In this document: positions 57,524-64,000 of the stretch, one piece after another
Numbering within the stretch: position 1 is the first letter of the stretch
Layout of the letters: each line of letters opens with the position of its first letter
Origin: Symbiodinium natans
Lineage: Eukaryota; Sar; Dinophyceae; Suessiales; Symbiodiniaceae
Direction: 5' to 3'
Assembly (NCBI GenBank): GCA_905221605.1
Contig: CAJNDS010002105.1
Span: forward strand, 1-64,000
Length of the DNA: 64,000 bases
Notes under the pieces: model-generated
Told to the model about the DNA's origin: nothing
Seen by the model: only the letters and a program-made list of their open reading frames with translations
Database searches by the model: none
Translations under genes and position numbers: made by a program

Positions 57524-57591
57524 CTGACCATCTCGCTCAGGAAAGCAATGGCCAGTCCCCATTGCGAGCTCAGAGCGAGGGTGGCCATCAC
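57524..57591 (-). CDS. isolated PPR-type exon
   Basis: An exon preceded by GACCCAG and ending at GTCAG|GACG encodes a PPR second helix (LALSSQWGLAIAFLSEMV). It could be the first visible repeat of the PPR-RluA gene or part of a separate PPR gene. It is 3.5 kb from the next PPR exon. Confidence 0.5.
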
Positions 57592-58779
57592 CTGGGTCAT
57601 GGCAGGGGTCTTCTGAGTGAACATCACCCGACTGCTAATTCTTCATGGCTTTATACGTGGCCTCGACAAGCTGTGGCATGTAATATCATGTAATGGCATG
57701 CAACACGACTAACACGACAGCGCCTGGGTTGGCAGGATGCTGTCATCCCCGAGGCTGCGAACGGACGCCGGGACGTCCGGACGTAGCAGGTGACTGAGCG
57801 CCTCTCGGACTTTCAAGACTTCGGGTGCACTGTCTGAGATTTTCTGAGATTCTTACACTCATTCCGACATATTCCAACTATGCTTGGCTAGCCGAAACAA
57901 GGAACATGGATCGCGAGAGAAGGCGGGTTTAGGGTCCCATCTGGAATCCCCGAAGCTAGAAGAATCTTTGGCGCACGGCGACAAGTTCAGGCCTGTTGGC
58001 GCGTTGGACATGCGAAGATGAGTTCAAACTCCAAAACTGACGACAGTTGCGAGGTGCCGCAAACCCGACGCATACAACAAGTACAGGCCACCATGTGCGA
58101 CAGCAGGTTTCGCTCTGCGAGGGGGGGCGGGGGGAATCAAATCTTCACTCTTAAAAGCGAGGTTAGAGAGTCTCTGGAGTCGCATTGCCTGCTGCAGCCG
58201 CCAGAACATGAACACTTTATGACTCAACAAAGCTTTGAAAGTAACAGTTCAGCTCACGCCTGCTCATACGCTGGCGTCCATCTCCTTTTCACTTCGACAC
58301 GTGGCCCAGGCCTATGCGCCGTCACGAGAACCAGCTGTACATGGTGCAGAAAAAAATATATACATATACATCTACACATACTATACATATTGAGAGCTCG
58401 CAAGAAGAATCCAGTTGCAGCCTCAGGCAGCGACCATGCACCCGCACACATGTCCATGACAGCGTTGCCCTGTCACATGCCTGCTGCAGGATACGGCGCA
58501 GCCATTCGAAACCAAGAGGACGCACACTGGCATGTGCCGTACTGCAGTTCTTTTACAGGCTCTGCCAAGGCGTTTTCAGGCGAAAACCTGCAAAGACTCC
58601 ACTGGCCGCTGACTTCTTGGTGTCTTGTTGGGTCTCAATTCACATGTTTCAACCATTCAAAGGAGTACGGGAATCACTACGGCCATTATGGGAATCTAGG
58701 GCCCGAGGGCCCAAAGGGTATCCTCTACTGCAAGAGTCTGCTTCTTGCTGTGCAGCTGAGCTTCCATGGCAATGCAACC

Positions 58780-58945
58780 GGAGCTAGGGAGAGCTCAAAC
58801 TGCATGCAGCACTTACACAGTAACTTACACACATCTACACCGAGGTTGCAATTGCCCTCCCCTTTCGGAGCTAGGGAGAGCTCAAACTGCAGCACTTTTC
58901 CCTCATCTACACCGAAATAGGTTGCAATTGCCCCTTCGGCATCCA
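58780..58945. repeat. 80-bp tandem duplication
   Basis: GGAGCTAGGGAGAGCTCAAA with a downstream ATCTACACCGA...GGTTGCAATTGCCC is present twice in a row (58783-58862 and 58867-58942), with small indels. No gene is recognised between 57600 and 59240. Confidence 0.8.
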
Positions 58946-59239
58946 GCTGTGAAAAGTCTGTGTGGAGAGGGTGCTCAACAGGGCCCCGTGTACAAAGGCA
59001 ATGGCATTTACGGTAACCGGTAGAAACTAGGCTGTCGCTTTTCGATGCTGTGGTTGTCAACAGTGAGTGCCGCGTGGTGTTGATTGCAGCATTCCATGCG
59101 CGCCTTTAAAGCGACGCCATATGCATTCTGAATTCTTTATCGTGCAGGCATCGCAGCCACTGGTGCAAAACAAACCTGACCGCAGGTTCAGCTGCCTTTC
59201 CTCACTCGGCTTTGACCTGGACCTTGACCTCCCTGGCCA

Positions 59240-61923
59240 CAACGTGCTGTGCCATGACGAGCGGGCAGCGAACTGTCGCGCAGCAGCCTCAAGCACTCGT
59301 CAGCATGGTGCGTGGTTTCGTCCGAAGGTTTCTAGAAGAGATGCAACACGATGCAACCACCGACTGGGCAACCGGTATAAAATGCAACTGCAGTGGGTGA
59401 AAGCAACGCGAGCGGGCGCTTGATGGCGTATGACGGCGTACTGCCCTTTCCAGGTGCGCGCCTCAAGCCTTGCCGTTGCCAGTTCTGCTGCGCGGCATCC
59501 AGGGATTGCCGAACCTGATCAAGGCAAGTCCCAGCGTCATCTGTGCATGGGCCACATATGGTCATCCATCCTCACCCGTCATGCATAAAGAACATGAACA
59601 TCATGAACCTCAGCTGCATCGCTGGCCATCTGACGCAAGTGCGCGGTGAGATCATCCTTCTCCAGGCGGGCAACAGGTGATACAACGGCAGATTCTCTGC
59701 TTTGGGCACCTTGCCTCCTCACCCAAAGCAGAACGTGCTCTGAAAGACAAGCGCAGAAGCTCCTTTCAATGACATCGGGCCATGCGCCGACACTGTAACA
59801 TTAGGGAGAATTGGATGGTGGGATACAAATGTGTACATCCTCTTACAGCACTGTGAAGCTTAATGAACGTGCTCAGTGTGCATGAAGAGTCCTGGCGTCT
59901 GGCCTCAAGATCTCCGAGCCTGGATGGCCAAGGGCATCGGTTCATGCTGGGTTCATAACATGACGGAGCTGAAGTTCTGCTTGGATTGGAATGGCAATGT
60001 GCAGCAGGAGGTTCGTCAGGCTTCCTAAAAAGGCATCCCCATCATCGCCGATGCATCCAGGCTTGTCAACATATAGGAGTTAAGAGGTTGTGGCTACGAC
60101 AGCATTGATAAGCACGGCCGTTTGCTGTGGCAATGGCAAGCTTGGGTTGCCAACAGGAACAAACCCAAGCCTCTCGACATCTTCCCAACCCTAGACAGTG
60201 CCCCCTTTCGTCTTATTTCGTCTTACCGCGCGGATGGCAGTAGGGTTGGCAGGAACTACTTTTGCCCATGTCTTCCTACCGCATGGAACTGGCATTTACT
60301 CAGCCCACGAAAACTATTTGCCGTGGGGGAAGTTCGTACAGGTAACTGTTGGGACCGCCTTGAGAAACAACTCACGTTTCTCTTTTCGTATCGCATGTCC
60401 GGTGAAGCATATATCTGCTCGCAAAAGGAGCTCAGCGGCCGAACCACGTGACAGCCCCTGTAAATGTTGATGGCCACAAATCTCCCTAGACCTTACAGGG
60501 CCCTAACTGCACTGCCTTGCACGCCAGCGAACAGCCCTTCAAGCCTTCAACCCCATGCAACGGCCAGGTGGCTGCTGCGCATCTGCAGCCTTGAGGCGCT
60601 CCAACTCGGTGAGGACCTCCATGGCCCGCGCCAGCTCTGCCTGTGCGGAAGCAGAACTCTCATTGGCAATAGATATAGATGCAAGTGCTGCTTATGGATG
60701 TGGATGGATGTGAATGGATGTGGTCTTCACTGTTCACACTCATGTCAGAAGGTACCTATGTCATGATTCACGGATATTCATGGAAAATTTGAGAAGGCTT
60801 CGACACTTGACATGTCTGCCTGCAGGGCAGCATTCTCGTCCTTGAGGGACTGCCGGACGGCTCCGCGACCGCTGCAGCCTCGGACCTCCGAAGTCGCCGA
60901 GGCCACCGCGCAGTGGAGCTTGGACTTTGGCTTCGGAGCCGGAGCCGGCTTCGGCTTGGCTGCTAGGGAGGGAGCGAAAGGAGTCAATGGTCGGAATGGG
61001 GTGAGCACATGCCGAAGGGCACCTTTAGCAGCGCCTTTAGCAGCCGTGAGGGCATTCTGTTTGGCACGGGTGAAATTTGAGGCGTATGAGGCGTATGCCT
61101 TTGTTGAACTTGGACTGGCCATACTGGCCTCAGGCTTGGGCTTGAGCGGCTTGGCAGATTTTTTGGCAAGTTCTGGGGAGGAATGTGAGGAGCAGCTTCG
61201 TTGCCAGAGCGGCGTCCTTGGCACGTGGATCCAGGACAAGGGTTGCTTTGGCTGGGGCTGCATGGGCTGCCTGGGCTGCTGGAATGCTTGCCGGGTACCG
61301 GTGTGTCTCGAATGTTTTGACGACTGTGAATCACTCACCTGCTTCACCTTCGCAGAAATGCTTGGCTGCTGGTTGGGTTGCCCACCAAAATTGCGGCTGG
61401 TGAAGACCTCTCGCTTGCAGTGAGGCTCAGCCACGGTCTCGGAGGGTACTGGGGACACATCTTGATCTGCTTGCACATGGGCGGTGTCCTGACGTGAGTT
61501 GTCTTGGCAGGCGGGTTGCGCAAGCATCGCCAGCTGCGAGCGCCTGGGCGTGACCATGCACTCGTGGCACACCACCGCCGTGTGTGTCCCTGCGATGATG
61601 TGGCTAGTCCGGGCAAGAGACGGCTCCGAGGAGGAGCGGGTAAGTGCAGTGAAGGCCTTGTCGCCACACATATCCTCTGTCGAGGCGTCGCTGAGCCGCG
61701 ACGGGCTTCGCCCACGTGGCGCAGGCGTGTAGGCGAACGGGCCAACAACTGCCTTGGCCCGGCGAAAACTTTGGGGGTGGTCACAGTGGTCACAGTGGTC
61801 ACCAGGGTGGTCTGTGCTGACCGACTGGCTGAAGACGGGGAGATTTTGGTGGATGGGGCACGGCTTGAAGCCAGCTCCGGAACCGTGTCTCCACGTCGAT
61901 TCCATTACCGGGGCATCTGCCAT
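59240..61923 (-). CDS. disordered, coiled-coil protein, multi-exon, unknown
   Basis: Exon 1 (60820-61923, ATG at MADAPVM) encodes 368 residues rich in Ser, Pro, Gln and Lys, mostly disordered. It has a short Cys/His pair region (VVCHECMV), a KPKPAPAPKPKSK basic linker, and then the start of a coiled coil (QSLKDENAALQ). Exon 2 begins at 60640 and continues the heptads in frame (AELARAMEVLTELERLK). The intron is 179 nt with a GC donor. Exon 3 (59609-59696) reads ARLEKDDLTAHLRQMASDAA, and exon 4 (from 59514) VRQSLDAAQQNWQRQGLR. A further helical piece lies near 59240-59300. This is a scaffold-like protein with no recognised domain. Between exons 2 and 3 more coding may be hidden. Confidence 0.62.
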
Positions 61924-62639
61924 GGCCTTGGCTATGTAAACCTTGAGAAACAAAATCCAAACTCGTCACTGGCAGTGTCAAATAATGAACAATGCTGCTG
62001 TGGGCAGCACTATGACTATGCTGTGGGAGGGTGGAGCTGAGCGTGTGAGCTTTTGAGGTGTTTGAGCCCGAGTCTGCTCATGACAAGTTCCGACAAAGGC
62101 CGCTTGCATACACTAGCATCCGGAAGCACTCGGGAAGAGCTGCAGCTTCGCAAAGGTTTGCACAAGGCTCGATGCAACTTTGCATGTGTTTGACTCGCCT
62201 CTGTGGTTCAGCCTGGCCATGGCCACCGTTCCCATGTTTTCTGAATCAGAATTGCATGCTCATGAAGGGCATGCTTGCAACTGCCTACTAGAATCTAGAG
62301 AAGCAGCGGCTGTCACCTCACTTGAAGTTTAAGGTTCCCATGGGCTCTCCATGATTTGAAAAGAAACTGCAGCGTGTACATGGGCAGCGAAGTCGAAACC
62401 ATTGCGGTGCAGGCGCAGCGGGGCGCAGCCCCCCTCCCACCCTCCCACCCAACCTTGCAAATCAAGCTTCCGACTCGGTTGCAGGGAGGGTGTCGCTGGA
62501 CATGTCTGTTAGCTTGCAGAATATTGCAGATCCTCGATGCGGAATCGGGAGCTGCACACCTGCGTCGCACCGACCAGGCAAGCTCGGGTAACGAAAGGCG
62601 TGCTCCCGCGCCAAAAGGCAGTGACCTCGGTTGCTTTGA

Positions 62640-62745
62640 GGACTTGCAGCGAGGGGACTCCGAACAATGCTCAGGCTCCGGCACCCTCTTCTCGCGCAAT
62701 ACGCTGCGCGCAGTCGATCACACCCTCAACGTGAGCCGTGCTTTG
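62640..62745 (-). CDS. possible helical exon, unknown
   Basis: The minus frame HVEGVIDCAQRIAREE is flanked by an AG and a GG|GTGCC donor-like site. It is too short for assignment and may belong to a gene between the coiled-coil gene and the 63-kb gene. The rest of 61950-63140 shows nothing supported. Confidence 0.2.
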
Positions 62746-63146
62746 TTGCATTGTCGCAGTGTCACTTCAGGTGATCCAGGGCCTTGTAGTTTCTCCTCTC
62801 CGCTTCTGGCAGGGTGGCATCGTTGGAGAGCCGAACAAGGGAAACCTCCCCAAGATGATGCCAAGGCCAAGTACAGCAGCGACATATAGTGAATATAGTA
62901 TGCGGCATGGTTGTTTTTTCGCCATGCAGCTCTCACCTCACAAGGGCACGAAAACAGTGCTGCCAGCCCGCCAGCAGCTGTCGCCTCACCGGCGTACAGA
63001 AAATGCCAGAATTTAGCAGAATCTGCTTGAAGAACTCTTTTGCCGAAACTCCGCTTTGACAATGCTCACTGCGTACGGCCCGGGCACAGAAGAGTCGCGA
63101 TCCAAAGTCCATCTTAGTTCAGGGAAGCAGGAAGAATGAGGCAAAA

Positions 63147-63285
63147 TCATGCAAATTGGTTCTTGAGGATGCGCTCTCTGGCAAATTTATGGGCTTTGAC
63201 CAGCTTCCTACTAGCGGCGGCGAACTGGTCCTCTGAGGGGGCCACCTCCCGATACTGGGAAAGGGTATCCCTGAAGACTTGGAAC
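63147..63285 (-). CDS. terminal exon of unknown helical protein
   Basis: The exon begins after CTGAG at 63285. It encodes 45 charged helical residues (FQVFRDTLSQYREVAPSEDQ, then FAAASRKLVKAHKFARERIL) and ends in TGA at 63147-63149. The protein character and clean stop make a 3' exon likely. Upstream exons may include 63430-63560 and 63614-63973 on the same strand. Confidence 0.5.
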
Positions 63286-63613
63286 CTCAGATCCGGACCG
63301 CATCAGCACAGTGGTAGCAAGACTGTCGGGGGGGAATGTCGGCACAGATTCCCTCAAGTAAGGCAACTTTAAGGCCAGAAATGGCCAGAAAAATGTCGAA
63401 GGTTCACTTCTCCAGTCACAGGCAATCAACAGGCAACCAGCGCAAGCTTGCTAAAATGTTGAGCGCGCTGCAGGCCATAGCGGCTGCTAGCATAGAACAC
63501 CTCTCTTCGAAACATTTTCGCCGCTCTCCAGAGTCCATTCAGACCATCCAGAGCTGTGGCAGGAAGCATCCAGAGAGGATGTGACAATCCATGACATCTC
63601 CCCTGACATTTCC

Positions 63614-63973
63614 CTAAATCCCTTCGAACCCGCCTGTCTCCAAATGCCAGCGCCCAAGCCATTGTAAAGGCTCGAGAAGCCGGACTTGGTCAGAATGGTT
63701 CACATACAGCGATGGCTCGTGGCAGTTACAGTACATATTGTTCTGTGTGCTCATTATATTCGTGCCATAGCAAATTTCACAGAATTTCACAGTCTCGGCT
63801 TCTACATCTCCGAGTGAGTCTTCACAAGACTCGCAGTTTGAATCTGAGTCGCATGCCTTCTTGACTGTGTCCGCAGCGAAGGTGGCCAGGCTCAGCTTCA
63901 CACCCGGATTCTGCAGCCAAGGCTTCAACAAACTACACACGCACAACAAAAGCTGGAAAAGCGCTCCAGCCAT
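63614..63973 (-). CDS. possible first exon of a secreted cysteine-rich protein
   Basis: From ATG 63973 the frame has a hydrophobic signal-like start (MAGALFQLLLCVCSLL), then KLSLATFAADTVKKACDS. A cysteine-rich acidic part follows (CESCEDSLGDVEAETVKFC, then CYGTN). Protein character fades after about residue 80, near NHSDQ, where a splice donor is likely. It may be the 5' end of the gene that ends at 63147. Family unknown. Confidence 0.42.
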   Translation of the reverse strand: MAGALFQLLLCVCSLLKPWLQNPGVKLSLATFAADTVKKACDSDSNCESCEDSLGDVEAETVKFCEICYGTNIMSTQNNMYCNCHEPSLYVNHSDQVRLLEPLQWLGRWHLETGGFEGI

Positions 63974-64000
63974 GGCAGGGCGAAAGCTAGGGCCCATTAG

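Overview
The window looks like nuclear DNA of a dinoflagellate (Symbiodiniaceae- or Polarella-like). This is inferred from gene style. The recognisable genes are cut into tiny exons whose introns mostly begin GC (sometimes GT, once GA) and end AG followed by G. Every recognised host gene lies on the minus strand. TTTAGGG-type telomeric motifs, long (TAG)n arrays and decayed retroelements fill the rest. No bacterial or organellar gene, rRNA or tRNA was recognised.

Layout from left to right. 1-2.0 kb is degenerate repeat ending in a telomere-like block. 2.95-3.36 kb holds a small membrane protein. 6.7-39.1 kb is spanned by one minus-strand gene, flap endonuclease FEN1. Twenty-one exons can be placed by protein homology and phase-compatible junctions. 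Its 5.9-kb intron 9 carries an AT-rich relic of a protein-primed family B DNA polymerase (11.6-13.65 kb). Its 21.6-kb intron 7 carries a mosaic of (TAG)n arrays and two copies of an approximately 0.7-1.1 kb module. Inside that mosaic is a decayed LTR-flanked element (17.64-32.78 kb) with a Gag-like ORF, an HxD-type domain, a novel 374-aa ORF and a phospholipase D-like ORF. A tyrosine-recombinase relic is nested in it. Minus-strand cold-shock, methyltransferase and CCCH-finger ORFs also lie there. The intron then continues into a 57-bp minisatellite.

41.8-42.34 kb holds an intronless peroxiredoxin-5-like gene whose peroxidatic cysteine codon is TGA, so it is a candidate selenoprotein. 45.55-54 kb (perhaps to 57.6 kb) holds pentatricopeptide (PPR) exons leading into an RluA-type pseudouridine synthase domain, probably an organellar RNA-modifying protein. 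48.2-50.2 kb has CCCTAAAT-like repeats that change orientation at hairpins, plus a second family of the 55-57 bp minisatellite. 59.4-61.9 kb holds a gene for a disordered, coiled-coil protein. 63.1-64.0 kb holds the 3' end of another minus-strand gene that may run off the window.

FEN1 (DNA repair and Okazaki maturation), peroxiredoxin (redox) and PPR-RluA (RNA) are unrelated housekeeping functions. They share only strand, as expected of dinoflagellate unidirectional gene blocks. All exon models are hand-made from sequence; no database or RNA evidence was available.
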